Origin: Bacteroidales bacterium
GTDB taxonomy: Bacteria; Bacteroidota; Bacteroidia; Bacteroidales; P3
Direction of reading: 5' to 3'
DNA: 64,000 nt
NCBI GenBank assembly: GCA_024685285.1
Contig: JAIKVZ010000031.1
Location: 123,998 to 187,997 of the forward strand
The position numbers and the translations under genes were made by a program. Positions within the stretch are counted from its first letter, which is position 1. Every line of letters starts with the position of its first letter. The notes below the pieces were generated by a model. It was not told where the DNA came from and did not search any database. It worked only from the letters and a program-made list of their open reading frames with translations. Positions 8,315 to 18,957 of the stretch are shown one piece after another.

Positions 8315-9579
8315 TCAGTCACAAGCACTTGCACGGTCGAGCGGCTGCGTTGCTCAAGCAGTATGGGGCGGTGGTTGACAATGCTGTCAATGACCTCTTG
8401 CGTATAGTTGCGGATGGTGATGAGCTGCAGGCCTCGGTTATATCGCACCCGGAACTGATGGCCAAGCTTTGTTGTCATGCTATCAAGTAGTTGCGTGTTG
8501 TCGTCGACTACCACCGAGAAACTCAGGGCCGAGTTTTGCATCATGTTCACCCTTACCCCAATGTCGGCCAAAGTCCCGAAGATTATCTGCAAGTTGTCTT
8601 CGGCTATGAACGAGAAATCTTTGGGCATTATCGAGAGTAGAACTTGCTGATTGCGAAATATATACAGCGGTGTGACGGGCTCAATGCGGTCGTATGGCCC
8701 CACCGTCGACCCTTCGGCCTCGGGCTCCACAAACGAGCGTATGTGCAGCTTGATGTTGCTGTTTTGTAGTGGCTTGGCTGTCTTTGGATGTATGACGCTG
8801 GCTCCGTAGTAAGCCAATTCAATGGCCTCATTATATGGTATTTGCGATATTTTTACGGTATTGTTGAAGTATTTCGGGTCGGCGTTGAGGAAGCCGGGCA
8901 CATCTTTCCATATCGTCATGCTTTCGGCGCCGAGGCAGTGCGAGAGTATGGCGGCCGAGTAGTCGGAGCCTTCGCGACCCAAAGTGGTAGTGCTGCCGTC
9001 GGTTGCTCCGGCAATGAAGCCCTGTGTGACTATCATTATGCCGCTATCTATCATGCTACCAATGACTTTAGTGCGTTGGCGTGTAGCTTCCCAGTTCACA
9101 CGACCCTCTCGGTGGTGGGTGTCGGTGATGATGATTTGGCGCACATCGACCCACTGGTTGTGAAGACCTATGTAGTTGAGATAGTGACTGATAATAGTGG
9201 TTGATATAAGCTCTCCGAATGAAACCACGCGGTCGTAGTCGGCGTTGTAGCCTTGCGGGGTGGGGGAGGGGGCACTGTCGACGGCGTGACGCAACTGTTC
9301 AAACAGTTCGTTCACAGCGTTATACACTTCGTTGTTACCGTCGTCAAAGAGCTCTTTCACAATTGCCATGTGATACTCTTGCAGTTCGGCCAATAGTTCC
9401 GGCACTTCATCCGGATTGGCGACCCCTGGCACCATGCGTTCCAGGCGGTTGGTGGTTTTGCCCATGGCCGAAACCACCACGGCCAGCCGCTGTTCTTTGT
9501 AGCGGCTCACTATATCGGCCATGTTGCGCACGGCTGCGGCACTGTTGACGGAAGCTCCTCCAAATTTGAAAACTATCAT
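8308..9579 (-). CDS. lysC: Aspartate kinase
   Basis: KFGGASV, VVSAMGKTTN, TTTLGREGSDYSAA, tandem ACT-like C-terminus. Confidence 0.92.
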   Translation of the reverse strand: MIVFKFGGASVNSAAAVRNMADIVSRYKEQRLAVVVSAMGKTTNRLERMVPGVANPDEVPELLAELQEYHMAIVKELFDDGNNEVYNAVNELFEQLRHAVDSAPSPTPQGYNADYDRVVSFGELISTTIISHYLNYIGLHNQWVDVRQIIITDTHHREGRVNWEATRQRTKVIGSMIDSGIMIVTQGFIAGATDGSTTTLGREGSDYSAAILSHCLGAESMTIWKDVPGFLNADPKYFNNTVKISQIPYNEAIELAYYGASVIHPKTAKPLQNSNIKLHIRSFVEPEAEGSTVGPYDRIEPVTPLYIFRNQQVLLSIMPKDFSFIAEDNLQIIFGTLADIGVRVNMMQNSALSFSVVVDDNTQLLDSMTTKLGHQFRVRYNRGLQLITIRNYTQEVIDSIVNHRPILLEQRSRSTVQVLVTEG

Positions 9580-9587
9580 AGAATAAG

Positions 9588-10043
9588 CTATTTACGAATT
9601 TCACGTGCCAATTCGCGGCGAGAGTCCTTTTCTTTAAGCGACTCGCGTTTGTCGTAGTGGTGTTTGCCCTTGGCCAAGGCTATCTGCAGCTTTGCAAGTC
9701 CCTGAGGATTAACGAATAACATCACTGGGACGATAGTGTAGCCGCGCTCTTTGATGCGGTTTTGAAGTTTGTGCAGTTCGCGTGCGTTGAGCAGTAGTTT
9801 GCGGTCGCGCTTGGCGGTGTGGTTCAGGTAGGAGCCAAAGCGGTATTCCGAAATATGCATCTCTCTGACAAATAGTTCGTTGCCAACAAAAGAACAATAG
9901 GCATCGTTGAGGTTGGCACGGCCTTCGCGTATCGACTTTATCTCAGTGCCCATGAGTACTAATCCAGCGGTATACTCATCGAGCAGAAAATATTCATAAT
10001 CAGCACGTTTGTTCTTTATCTCTATGATGTTTTTTGGTTCCAT
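9588..10043 (-). CDS. smpB: SsrA-binding protein
   Basis: [54 protein letters not shown]. Confidence 0.96.
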   Translation of the reverse strand: MEPKNIIEIKNKRADYEYFLLDEYTAGLVLMGTEIKSIREGRANLNDAYCSFVGNELFVREMHISEYRFGSYLNHTAKRDRKLLLNARELHKLQNRIKERGYTIVPVMLFVNPQGLAKLQIALAKGKHHYDKRESLKEKDSRRELAREIRK

Positions 10044-10094
10044 ACAGTCTATCTAACGCAAAAAAGGCTTTTTTATTGTCCATAGCAGTTCTTT

Positions 10095-11069
10095 TTAGCC
10101 GAGAGAGTCCTCAATTTGATCAAGTACCGCTAAAGTTCCAGCCAAGTCCGTGGTTTCTACAAGCTTGATTCTATGATGTTTGAAGTTTGGCAAACCGCGG
10201 AAATAGGCAGCGTAGTGTTTGCGCATTTCAAACACCGCGGTTCGCTCGCCTTTGAATTGTGCCGCCGCGAGCAGGTGCCTACGGCATACCGATACCCGTT
10301 CAGCAACCCCTATAGTCCTGATAGCATGACCTTTAAAAGCATCCAAAGTCTGTTCAAAAATCCATGGGTTGCCGATTGCTCCGCGTCCGATGAGTATGCC
10401 GTCGACGCCATAGCGGTTGTATGCCTCGACAGCCTGGGCCGGAGTGGTTATATCGCCGTTGCCGAAGATAGGAATGGTCATACGGGGGTTGTTTTTCACC
10501 TCACCGATGAGAGTCCAATCGGCTGAGCCCGAATACATTTGTGTCTTGGTGCGGCCGTGGATGCTCAGTGCGGCGACCCCTATGTCCTGCAACCTTTCTG
10601 ATATTTCCACAATGGGTTTTGAATGCTCGTCATAGCCAAGACGCGTCTTGACTGTGACAGGCAACGAGGCACGTTTAACAATGGCCTCAGTGATTTTCAG
10701 CATTTTAGGTATATCGCGCAGTATGCCGCTGCCGGCACCTTTGCCTGCCACTTTGCGAACAGGACAGCCCCAGTTGATATCGATGAAATCGGGCTGTGCT
10801 TGTTGCACAATATCCAAACAATCAAGTAGTTCCGTCTCATTGGCTCCGAAAATCTGGATGCCTATGGGGCGCTGCTCGTCGGTGAAGCGCATTTTGCGCA
10901 GGCTTTTCTCGGCATCGCGGTTAAGTGCCTCAGATGCAATAAATTCGGTTATAAGCAGGTCGGCGCCGAACTCCTTGCAGAGGCTGCGGAAGGGGAGGTC
11001 GGTGATGTCGTCCATCGGCGAAAGGCCTATCAACGGGCGGTTTGAGTGTATGGGTAGACTCAATTTCAC
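10095..11069 (-). CDS. dusB: tRNA-dihydrouridine synthase
   Basis: LSPMDDITDLPFR, INWGCPVRKVAGKGAGSGIL, IHGRTKTQMYSGSADW, DGILIGRGAIGNPWIF. Confidence 0.9.
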   Translation of the reverse strand: MKLSLPIHSNRPLIGLSPMDDITDLPFRSLCKEFGADLLITEFIASEALNRDAEKSLRKMRFTDEQRPIGIQIFGANETELLDCLDIVQQAQPDFIDINWGCPVRKVAGKGAGSGILRDIPKMLKITEAIVKRASLPVTVKTRLGYDEHSKPIVEISERLQDIGVAALSIHGRTKTQMYSGSADWTLIGEVKNNPRMTIPIFGNGDITTPAQAVEAYNRYGVDGILIGRGAIGNPWIFEQTLDAFKGHAIRTIGVAERVSVCRRHLLAAAQFKGERTAVFEMRKHYAAYFRGLPNFKHHRIKLVETTDLAGTLAVLDQIEDSLG

Positions 11070-11164
11070 GCTGCAAAATTACAAAAAAAATTACAATTTT
11101 GCTTTGTCTCGGCACAATAATCTGGGTTGTTTTGCGTTAAAATAGAGTCTAACATACTGGTTCT

Positions 11165-11644
11165 ATGGATAAAACATTGACAATTAGCTATTGCGAATAC
11201 GGTAGTGTCGACGAGTTGTCGGCGGCCGACCGCGAGTTGCTGCTCCGGGCAATGGAGTCGACCACCGGTTCTTATTCGCCCTACTCCCACTTTGCTGTCG
11301 GTGCCGCTGTTCGTATGGCCGACGGCAACATAGTGACCGGCAGTAACCAAGAAAATGTGGCTTATCCGTCGGGGCTCTGTGCCGAGCGTGTAGCCCTGTT
11401 TGCCGCTTCGGCACAGCACGGTCCTGATTCAGAGATAATTGCCTTGGCTGTGGTTGGTCGCAACGCCGAAGGGCATTGGGTCGAGGCCTCTCCCTGCGGA
11501 GCTTGCCGCCAGGTGATGGCCGAAATCGAGGGCCGTCAGAAACAAAATATGAGGGTTTTGATGTACCTCGACGGGGGCAAAATTAGGGTCGTGAAGAGTG
11601 CTTCGAGTCTTCTGCCATTGGCATTTACTGCCCAATTAGGTTAA
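11165..11644 (+). CDS. cdd: Cytidine deaminase
   Basis: YSPYSHFAVGAAVRM, CAERVALFAA, ASPCGACRQVMAE zinc-binding motifs. Confidence 0.93.
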   Translation: MDKTLTISYCEYGSVDELSAADRELLLRAMESTTGSYSPYSHFAVGAAVRMADGNIVTGSNQENVAYPSGLCAERVALFAASAQHGPDSEIIALAVVGRNAEGHWVEASPCGACRQVMAEIEGRQKQNMRVLMYLDGGKIRVVKSASSLLPLAFTAQLG

Positions 11645-11715
11645 AAAACACCACATTGCAAAGTGCTTACAATCAGAAGGGTACAAAAAATCGACAAATA
11701 TTTTTCATAAAAAAT

Positions 11716-11746
11716 TTTGGTACACAGATTTTTCTTTGTACTTTTG
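11716..11746 (+). promoter_or_regulatory. Bacteroidota-type promoter upstream of PPIase gene
   Basis: TTTG (11716-11719) - 19 nt - TACTTTTG (11739-11746). Confidence 0.7.
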
Positions 11747-11783
11747 CACGCTTTAAAAAGTAGAAAATCAATAAAAAACTAAT

Positions 11784-13898
11784 ATGGGAATAATAGGAAG
11801 TATCAGAAAACATTCGTGGGTGGCCGTCTTGATAGTCGGCGTGGCCATCGTGGCTTTCATCCTCGGCGATTTGACTAAAAACAACCGCACCCTGCCCGAT
11901 GTGGGCAAAGTAAACGGCAAGACTCTTACCTATCAGCATTTCAACAGCTTGGTAGAGGACATGGAGAACAACTACCGCCAGCAATCGGGCGGAATGCAGG
12001 TGCCTGCCGATGTAGAGTACCAAATTCGCGAACAGGTGTGGCAGAACTACGTTGACGAGCAGCTCCTGGGCGAGCAGTTGGCAAAGCTGGGTCTCACAGT
12101 GAGTCCTGCCGAAGTGAGCGATATGTTCACCGGCCAGTTCATCCATCCCTACCTGCGTCAAACTTTCACCAACCCCCAGACCGGTCAGTATGACTACCAG
12201 CAGGTGAGCTATTTGGCCGATAACTTTGACCAGCTCGACACCAATGTGCGTGAGCAGTGGGTTGAACTTGAGAATTATGTCACTCGCGATCGTCAGCAGC
12301 AGAAGTACAGCGCCCTCGTGGCCGGAGCTTTCTATATGCCAAAGGCCATAGCAGCCAAGGTTGCCGAGATGGGTTCGACTTTGAGCAACGTGCGCGTTGC
12401 CGCCATGCCGTTCCAGTCCGTGGCCGACGAGGAAGTTCAACTCACCGATGCCGATTACCAGAAATACTACGACGAGCACAAAGTTGAGTACCGCATCCGC
12501 GAGGAACTGCGCGAGGTCGACTTCGTGGTCTTCAACGTTAGCCCTACCCCCGAGGACCTGGCCAACATACAGACCGATGTGGAGAGGACATGGGAAGAGT
12601 TTCAGACAACCGCTGAGGACGAGATGGCATTCTTCGTCAATGCAGAGAGCGACCGCAGCTACGATTCCACTTTCGTCAAGGCCTCTTCATTCCGCGCTCC
12701 GTTCGACTCAGTCATAGCCCATAGCCGCAAAGGTGACCTCATCGCCCCACGCATTATAGGCAATGAGTGGATGATGGCCAAGGTGCTTGAGACCGGTATG
12801 CGCCCCGACAGCCTGCGTGCCAGTGCTATATATGTTCTCAACAGCAACGCCGGCGGCAACATCACCCGCAGCGAGGAGCAGGCCGAACTTCTGGCCGACA
12901 GCATTGCCAATATGCTCAAAGCCAATCGCATGACCTTTGAGGAGGCTGTAAAGCAGTATTCCGACGACCCCCAGAAAGAGCAGACCGGCGGCGATATGCA
13001 GTGGCAGCTCGACGGTGGCTATGGCTACCTCAACGAGCAGATAGTCAACACACCAGAGGGTGGAGTCTTCACCTTCAAACACCCCAGCGGCGTCGGCTAC
13101 TTTGTTATCAAAGTCACCGGTAAGACCACTCCCAACCAGAAATACCGTGTTGCCTTGGTCACCCGCGAAATAGTACCCTCCGATGCCACCAACCGCTCCG
13201 TATACAATGCAGCCAACCGCTTTGCCGGCCAGAACCGCACTTTCGAGGCCATGCAGCAGGCCGCTCAGGAGCAGAATATGCAGGTGCGCAACGCCTTGGT
13301 CAACATGATGGGCAACCAGATTGCAGGCATCAGCAACGCTCGCAGCATAGTGCAGTGGCTCTATAACGAAAAGACCAAAGTCGGTGCTGTTGCCGATCAG
13401 GTGTTCCAGTCCGACAATATGTACATTGTGGCCGCCCTTAAGGAGGTCTACAAGAAAGGTCTGCCCACTTTGGATCAGATGCACGACATGATAGAGCAGC
13501 AGGTGCGCCTCGACAAGAAAGGCGAAATCCTTATGGCTCGCGCCACCGAGGCTAAGCAAGCCGCCAAAGACCTGCCTTCGATAGCTACCAAGCTGGGCGT
13601 CAATCTCGATACCATCGACAGTGTTTCGTTCAACGACTACTATTTGAGCCGTTACGGAATGGAGCCCAAGGTGCAGGCCGCCATAGCAGCCGCCAAACAG
13701 GGTGCTGTGGTTGGTCCCGTCAAGGGTGCCGGCGGAGTCTATGTGCTTCAGGTTGATGCTACCGCTCCTGCCCAGGCCGCCAATACCGATGCCATGCGCG
13801 CCAACATGGAGCGTGGCTATTCGCAGAAAGTGCGTGCCATCACCCAGGTGCTCAAAGACAATGCCACCATCAAGGACCAGCGCAACAAGTTCTTCTAA
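11784..13898 (+). CDS. PpiD/SurA-like periplasmic peptidyl-prolyl isomerase
   Basis: Single N-terminal TM (SWVAVLIVGVAIVAFILGD), SurA_N-like region and parvulin domain (SDDPQKEQTGGDMQW). Confidence 0.88.
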   Translation: MGIIGSIRKHSWVAVLIVGVAIVAFILGDLTKNNRTLPDVGKVNGKTLTYQHFNSLVEDMENNYRQQSGGMQVPADVEYQIREQVWQNYVDEQLLGEQLAKLGLTVSPAEVSDMFTGQFIHPYLRQTFTNPQTGQYDYQQVSYLADNFDQLDTNVREQWVELENYVTRDRQQQKYSALVAGAFYMPKAIAAKVAEMGSTLSNVRVAAMPFQSVADEEVQLTDADYQKYYDEHKVEYRIREELREVDFVVFNVSPTPEDLANIQTDVERTWEEFQTTAEDEMAFFVNAESDRSYDSTFVKASSFRAPFDSVIAHSRKGDLIAPRIIGNEWMMAKVLETGMRPDSLRASAIYVLNSNAGGNITRSEEQAELLADSIANMLKANRMTFEEAVKQYSDDPQKEQTGGDMQWQLDGGYGYLNEQIVNTPEGGVFTFKHPSGVGYFVIKVTGKTTPNQKYRVALVTREIVPSDATNRSVYNAANRFAGQNRTFEAMQQAAQEQNMQVRNALVNMMGNQIAGISNARSIVQWLYNEKTKVGAVADQVFQSDNMYIVAALKEVYKKGLPTLDQMHDMIEQQVRLDKKGEILMARATEAKQAAKDLPSIATKLGVNLDTIDSVSFNDYYLSRYGMEPKVQAAIAAAKQGAVVGPVKGAGGVYVLQVDATAPAQAANTDAMRANMERGYSQKVRAITQVLKDNATIKDQRNKFF

Positions 13899-13930
13899 TC
13901 GGCTGGCTGAAACATTGAAACAATGACTCT

Positions 13931-13962
13931 ACGGGCGCAGCCATGCGGCTGCGCCCGTATTT
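13931..13962 (+). terminator. Hairpin terminator
   Basis: Perfect 12-bp stem ACGGGCGCAGCC-ATGC-GGCTGCGCCCGT followed by ATTT. Confidence 0.8.
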
Positions 13963-13976
13963 AAAAATAACGGCAG

Positions 13977-14897
13977 ATGAACATCAAGGAATGGTGGGCG
14001 CAGGTCAACAAGAAGGCCCTCAACGACGTGCTGCGGCGCAAACAGCGCTTAGTGGTGATGGACACCGAGACCCTCAAGGAGAAATTCTCCTTCCAGCTCT
14101 CGGGCATCAACCTCTTTGTAGCCGTCGGCCTCACCATCATCGTTTTTGTGGCTCTCACCACGGTGCTCATCGCTTTCACGCCGTTGCGCGAATACATACC
14201 AGGCTACACCAATACCGACATGGTGGAGCAGACCTACCGCAACGAGCAGCTCATAGACTCGTTGCAAAACCAGATTGAAGACCAGGAGTGGCTCATTGCC
14301 ACCATCCAGCACGTGCTTTCGGGCGAACCCTTTGAGGGCGAAGCCGCCGAGCTGGCCGCCGACTCCACAGCAACCCTGCGTGCCGTGGCCGGTGCCTACC
14401 GCCATTCGCGTGCCGACAGCCTGCTGCGCGAGGAGGTGGAGCGCGAGGATAACCGCTACCAGGTCAAGTCGACGCCACAACAGTCGTCGTTGCCTGCAGC
14501 CGCAACGGCACAGGTCACACCGCTGCCCGAACAGATCTTCTTCTGCCCCCTCAAGGGTACTGTGGTGGCTCCATTCGAACCCGCCCGTCAGCATTTTGGT
14601 GTCGACGTGGCTGCCGCCGCTGGCGAGATTGTCAAGGCCGTGGCCGGCGGCACGGTAGTGATGGCCAATTTCACGGTCGAGAGCGGACACACCCTTGTCA
14701 TACTGCACCCGGGAGGCGCGGTGTCGGTCTACAAACATAACAGTTCGCTCCTCAAGCACGAGGGCGATGTGGTACGTACAGGCGAGCCAGTGGCCTTTGT
14801 AGGCAACTCGGGCTCACTGTCAACGGGCCAACATCTGCATTTCGAGCTATGGGTCAATGGCCGAGCCGTAGACCCGCAGCACTATGTGTCGTTTTAG
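13977..14897 (+). CDS. M23 family metallopeptidase (LytM-like)
   Basis: Single TM then HFGVDVAAAAGEIVKAVAGGTV... NSGSLSTGQHLHFELW. Confidence 0.92.
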   Translation: MNIKEWWAQVNKKALNDVLRRKQRLVVMDTETLKEKFSFQLSGINLFVAVGLTIIVFVALTTVLIAFTPLREYIPGYTNTDMVEQTYRNEQLIDSLQNQIEDQEWLIATIQHVLSGEPFEGEAAELAADSTATLRAVAGAYRHSRADSLLREEVEREDNRYQVKSTPQQSSLPAAATAQVTPLPEQIFFCPLKGTVVAPFEPARQHFGVDVAAAAGEIVKAVAGGTVVMANFTVESGHTLVILHPGGAVSVYKHNSSLLKHEGDVVRTGEPVAFVGNSGSLSTGQHLHFELWVNGRAVDPQHYVSF

Positions 14898-14916
14898 CCC
14901 TTAACCCTTTGATTCT

Positions 14917-16062
14917 ATGAACGAAAACACTACCAAGCGTTTGGCTGTCTTAGGCTCTACGGGCTCCATAGGCACTCAGACTCTCAACGTGGTGCGCCAC
15001 CACCGCGACCGCTTCGGTGTCGAGGTACTCTGTGCCGGCTCCAATGCCGACTTGCTCGTGCAGCAGGCTCTCGAGTTCGACCCCAATGCCGTTGTTATTG
15101 CCGACGAGTCCAAATACCCCTATGTGCGCGACGCCCTTGCCAGCACCGACACCAAGGTCTTCGCAGGCCGCCAGTCAATGGTCGACCTCATGGAGATGAG
15201 CACCGTCGACGTGGTTGTGGCTGCCATCGTGGGCTTTGCAGGCCTCGAGCCAACCCTGCGCGCCATAGAGTGCGGCAAAACCATAGCCCTTGCCAACAAG
15301 GAGACCATGGTCGTGGCCGGCGGCATTGTCACCGCCCTGGCCTCGCGTCATGGTGCCGCCATCCTGCCGGTCGACTCCGAACATTCGGCTATCTTCCAGT
15401 GCCTTATGGGCAACCTTGGCCAGGAGGTCGACCGCATTCTGCTCACCGCTTCAGGCGGCCCGTTCCGCGGCATGACGCGCGAACAACTGGCCAACGTGAC
15501 CCCGTCCGACGCCCTGCGCCACCCCAACTGGAATATGGGCGCCAAGGTGACTATCGACAGCGCCACGCTGATGAACAAAGGTCTTGAGGTTATCGAGGCC
15601 CGCTGGCTTTTCGATGTGCCGGCCGAGCGCATAGTGCCTGTGGTTCATCCGCAGTCGGTGGTGCATTCAATGGTGCAGTATGTCGACGGCAGCGTCATAG
15701 CCCAGCTCGGCGTCCCCACCATGGAGACCCCAATCATGTACGCCCTCTCCTTCCCCCACCGCCTGCCCACCCACATGCCCAAGCTCGATTTCGGCACCTT
15801 GGGCTCCCTCACCTTCGAGATGCCCGACCGTAGCACCTTCCGCTGCCTCGACCTGGCTTTCAACGCCCTGGCCCGCGGCGGCAATATGCCCTGCGCACTC
15901 AACGCCGCCAACGAGGTGGCGGTGCAACGCTTCCTCGATGGCAAGCTCTCCTTCCTCGGTATTGCCGATTGTGTAGAAAAATCTATGGAGCGGTGCAATT
16001 TTATTGCCAATCCTACGTTATCTGATTTGATAGAAACCGATAAAACCATTCGCGCTTTATGA
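14917..16062 (+). CDS. dxr: 1-deoxy-D-xylulose-5-phosphate reductoisomerase
   Basis: LGSTGSIGTQTLNVV, ALANKETMVVAGG, LPVDSEHSAIFQCL, PQSVVHSMVQYVDGS. Confidence 0.96.
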   Translation: MNENTTKRLAVLGSTGSIGTQTLNVVRHHRDRFGVEVLCAGSNADLLVQQALEFDPNAVVIADESKYPYVRDALASTDTKVFAGRQSMVDLMEMSTVDVVVAAIVGFAGLEPTLRAIECGKTIALANKETMVVAGGIVTALASRHGAAILPVDSEHSAIFQCLMGNLGQEVDRILLTASGGPFRGMTREQLANVTPSDALRHPNWNMGAKVTIDSATLMNKGLEVIEARWLFDVPAERIVPVVHPQSVVHSMVQYVDGSVIAQLGVPTMETPIMYALSFPHRLPTHMPKLDFGTLGSLTFEMPDRSTFRCLDLAFNALARGGNMPCALNAANEVAVQRFLDGKLSFLGIADCVEKSMERCNFIANPTLSDLIETDKTIRAL

Positions 16063-17465
16063 AATTATTAGCCCTGCTGCTCAGCCTCTCGCTGCTGGTG
16101 TTCACCCACGAACTCGGCCACTTGGGCTTTGCCAAGCTTTTCCACACCCGTGTACGCCGCTTCTACCTCTTTTTCAACCCCGGTTTTTCGCTCTTCAAGG
16201 CCAAGAAATTCGGCGGCCGCTGGCACTTCCTCTTTTTCAACGCCAACGAGCCCGAGGAGTGGCACGAGGACAACCTCGCCGAGGCCGACCGCGACAACAC
16301 CCTCTGGGGCATTGGCTGGCTCCCTCTGGGCGGCTATTGCGACATTGCCGGCATGATTGACGAGACCAAGGGCGTCGACGACCTCGAGAGCACCCCCCAG
16401 CCGTGGGAGTACCGCACCAAACCCGCCTGGCAGCGCCTCTGCATCATCTCCGGCGGCGTGTTGGTCAATTTCATCTCGGCCCTGCTCATATATACCGCCA
16501 TCTTCGCCCACTGGGGCAAGGACGAGCTGCCTCTGCGCAACGCCACTTTGGGCTACGCCTACAACGAGATGTTGATAGACGAGGGCTTCCAGGACGGCGA
16601 CATTATCTATAGTATCGACGGCTGCGATATGTACGACTTTGTCGAGACCCAGCAGCACCTTACCCTCGACAACCCCTCCGAGGTGGTTGTGCTCCGCAAC
16701 GATTCGCTCGTAACCCTCAACCTCTCCGGCCAGCTGCTTTCGCGTCTGCTCGAGGTCAACTCCAAGGACCTCGTGCTCATGGCGCCGCGTATGCCCTTTG
16801 TTGTCAAGGACTATGTGGCCGGTTCGGCCGCCAAACGCGCCGGCGTGTTGCCTGGCGACCGCGTGGTGGCCGTCGACGGCCAGCCCATGCCTGTGGCCAC
16901 CGACATCATGGCAGCCCTGCAGGCCGCTGCCGGCGACTCGCTCACCCTCGGCCTTGACCGCGACGGCAACCGTGTCGATGTGCGCATGGCCATACCCTCC
17001 GACGGCAAGATTGGCGTCCAGCTCGTCACCGAGCTCGGCAGCCTCTTCTCGGTGCGCCACGTCAGCTACAACATCTTCCAGGCCATACCGGCCGGCATAA
17101 GCTACGGCTGGCACACCTTGGTCAGCTACGTATCGTCGCTCAAATTGCTCTTTGCCCCCCACGGGGTGCAGGCGTTGGGCGGCTTCGGCACCCTCGGCTC
17201 GCTCTTCCCCAACGAGTGGCACTGGCAGAGCTTCTGGTCCATCACCGCCTTCCTGGCTGTCATTCTGGCCTTTATGAACGTCATACCCATCCCGGGACTC
17301 GACGGCGGCCACATAGTGTTCACACTCTGGGAGATTGTCACCGGCCGCAAACCCTCCGACCGCTTCCTCGCCACCGCGCAGAACGTCGGCATGGCTTTGC
17401 TCATAGCGCTCTTAGTGCTGGCCAACGGCAACGACATCTGGCGCTGGATGAGAGGCTTCTTCTAA
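16059..17465 (+). CDS. rseP: Site-2 intramembrane protease RseP family
   Basis: HELGH motif near N-terminus, PDZ domain, NVIPIPGLDGGH; ATGA overlap with dxr. Confidence 0.93.
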   Translation: MKLLALLLSLSLLVFTHELGHLGFAKLFHTRVRRFYLFFNPGFSLFKAKKFGGRWHFLFFNANEPEEWHEDNLAEADRDNTLWGIGWLPLGGYCDIAGMIDETKGVDDLESTPQPWEYRTKPAWQRLCIISGGVLVNFISALLIYTAIFAHWGKDELPLRNATLGYAYNEMLIDEGFQDGDIIYSIDGCDMYDFVETQQHLTLDNPSEVVVLRNDSLVTLNLSGQLLSRLLEVNSKDLVLMAPRMPFVVKDYVAGSAAKRAGVLPGDRVVAVDGQPMPVATDIMAALQAAAGDSLTLGLDRDGNRVDVRMAIPSDGKIGVQLVTELGSLFSVRHVSYNIFQAIPAGISYGWHTLVSYVSSLKLLFAPHGVQALGGFGTLGSLFPNEWHWQSFWSITAFLAVILAFMNVIPIPGLDGGHIVFTLWEIVTGRKPSDRFLATAQNVGMALLIALLVLANGNDIWRWMRGFF

Positions 17466-17496
17466 CCTTGTAATAACCTTAATGAACCTTTGAGCC

Positions 17497-18954
17497 ATGA
17501 AAAAGATTGACCGACTGCTGCTGCGCTCCTTCCTGGGCCCGTTGGCGCTCACCTTCGCGGTGTCGGTCTTCGTGCTGCTCATGCAGTTCATCTGGAAATA
17601 TATCGACGACCTTGTGGGCAAGGGCCTGCCCCTCAACGCCATCGCCGAGCTGCTCTTCTACGCCTCGGCCACCTTTGTGCCTATGGCGCTGCCCATCGCC
17701 GTGCTCTTTGCCTCGATAATGACCATGGGCAACTTTGGCGAGAAATACGAGCTCGTGGCCATGAAGGCCGGCGGCATCAGCGTGCGCCGCGCCATGATGC
17801 CCATGGCCGGTGTGGCTGTGGTGCTCACCGTGGCGGCATTCCTCTTTGCCAACCACGTCATGCCGGTGGCCATGCTTCGCTACCGCTCCATACTCATAAG
17901 CATTGCGCAGAAGAAACCCGCCCTCAACATACCCGTGGGCGAGTACTACCACGACATCGACGGCTACGTCATACGTGTGGGCGAGAAGGACCCCGACGGC
18001 CTCACCATGCACGACATCGTCATCTACGACCACACCGACGTGGGCAACACCCAGACCGTCATCACCGCCGCCAACGGCACCATGCAGACCTCGCCCGACG
18101 AGCGCTACCTCATCTTCACCCTCAACAACGGCCACACCTACACCGAGTCGACACGCGGCGCCGACTACTATACGCGGCCGCTTCTCTCTATGGACTTCAG
18201 CCAGCAGGTGCTGACTTTCGATGTCTCCTCTTTCGCCTTCAACCGTGCCGAGCAGATGACCTCGTCGACCTACCACCTGCTCACTGTCAAGCAGTTGGCA
18301 GCCACCATACGCGGCCTCGAAGGCAACTTCGACGAGCGCTGCGGCGATTTCCGCAACCTCATCTACAGCTATCTGCCGGCCTACAACCAGATTGTGCGCA
18401 TACACAACGACAGCGCGGCGCGTGCCCCGGCGGCCCTCCACCCGGGCTCCATATCGCACCGCCTCGACACCATGCCCCACCGCCAGCGAGTCAACGTCAC
18501 CCTCCGTGCCCGCAACGTGGCCCGGCAGAGCCTTGAGTCGTCGGCCTCATACAACCAGATTTTGCGCGGCGAGCGCCTCTGGATCAACAAGCACCATATC
18601 GAGTGGCAGAAACGCTACACCCTCTCGCTGGCCTGCCTGCTGCTCTTCCTGGTTGGCGCGCCCTTCGGCTCCATAGTGCGCAAAGGCGGCCTCGGCCTGC
18701 CGCTGGTGGCCTCGGTGGCTTTCTTTGTAGCCTACTACGTGGTGGGTATGATTGGCGAGAAGGCTGTGCGCGAGAGCGCCCTCGGCCCCGAGGGTATGTG
18801 GGTCTCGACCCTCTTCATGCTGCCCATAGGCATTGTGCTCACCCTCGAGGTGACCACCGACAGCCGCATCTTCGACTCCGCCACCTGGCACAAACTCTTC
18901 AAACACAAGAAATCTATAGACTCTACAGACTCTATTGACCCTGTAAAATCATAG
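17497..18954 (+). CDS. LptF/LptG family permease
   Basis: DRLLLRSFLGPLALTFAVSVFVLLMQF, multiple TM segments and periplasmic domain typical of YjgP/YjgQ. Confidence 0.9.
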   Translation: MKKIDRLLLRSFLGPLALTFAVSVFVLLMQFIWKYIDDLVGKGLPLNAIAELLFYASATFVPMALPIAVLFASIMTMGNFGEKYELVAMKAGGISVRRAMMPMAGVAVVLTVAAFLFANHVMPVAMLRYRSILISIAQKKPALNIPVGEYYHDIDGYVIRVGEKDPDGLTMHDIVIYDHTDVGNTQTVITAANGTMQTSPDERYLIFTLNNGHTYTESTRGADYYTRPLLSMDFSQQVLTFDVSSFAFNRAEQMTSSTYHLLTVKQLAATIRGLEGNFDERCGDFRNLIYSYLPAYNQIVRIHNDSAARAPAALHPGSISHRLDTMPHRQRVNVTLRARNVARQSLESSASYNQILRGERLWINKHHIEWQKRYTLSLACLLLFLVGAPFGSIVRKGGLGLPLVASVAFFVAYYVVGMIGEKAVRESALGPEGMWVSTLFMLPIGIVLTLEVTTDSRIFDSATWHKLFKHKKSIDSTDSIDPVKS

Positions 18955-18957
18955 GCC

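Noticed and set aside
16068-17312. 414-aa ORF antisense to rseP and other long minus-strand ORFs opposite dxr/lptF/recR
   Set aside because: Antisense artefacts of GC-rich coding; the sense strand has clear enzyme motifs.
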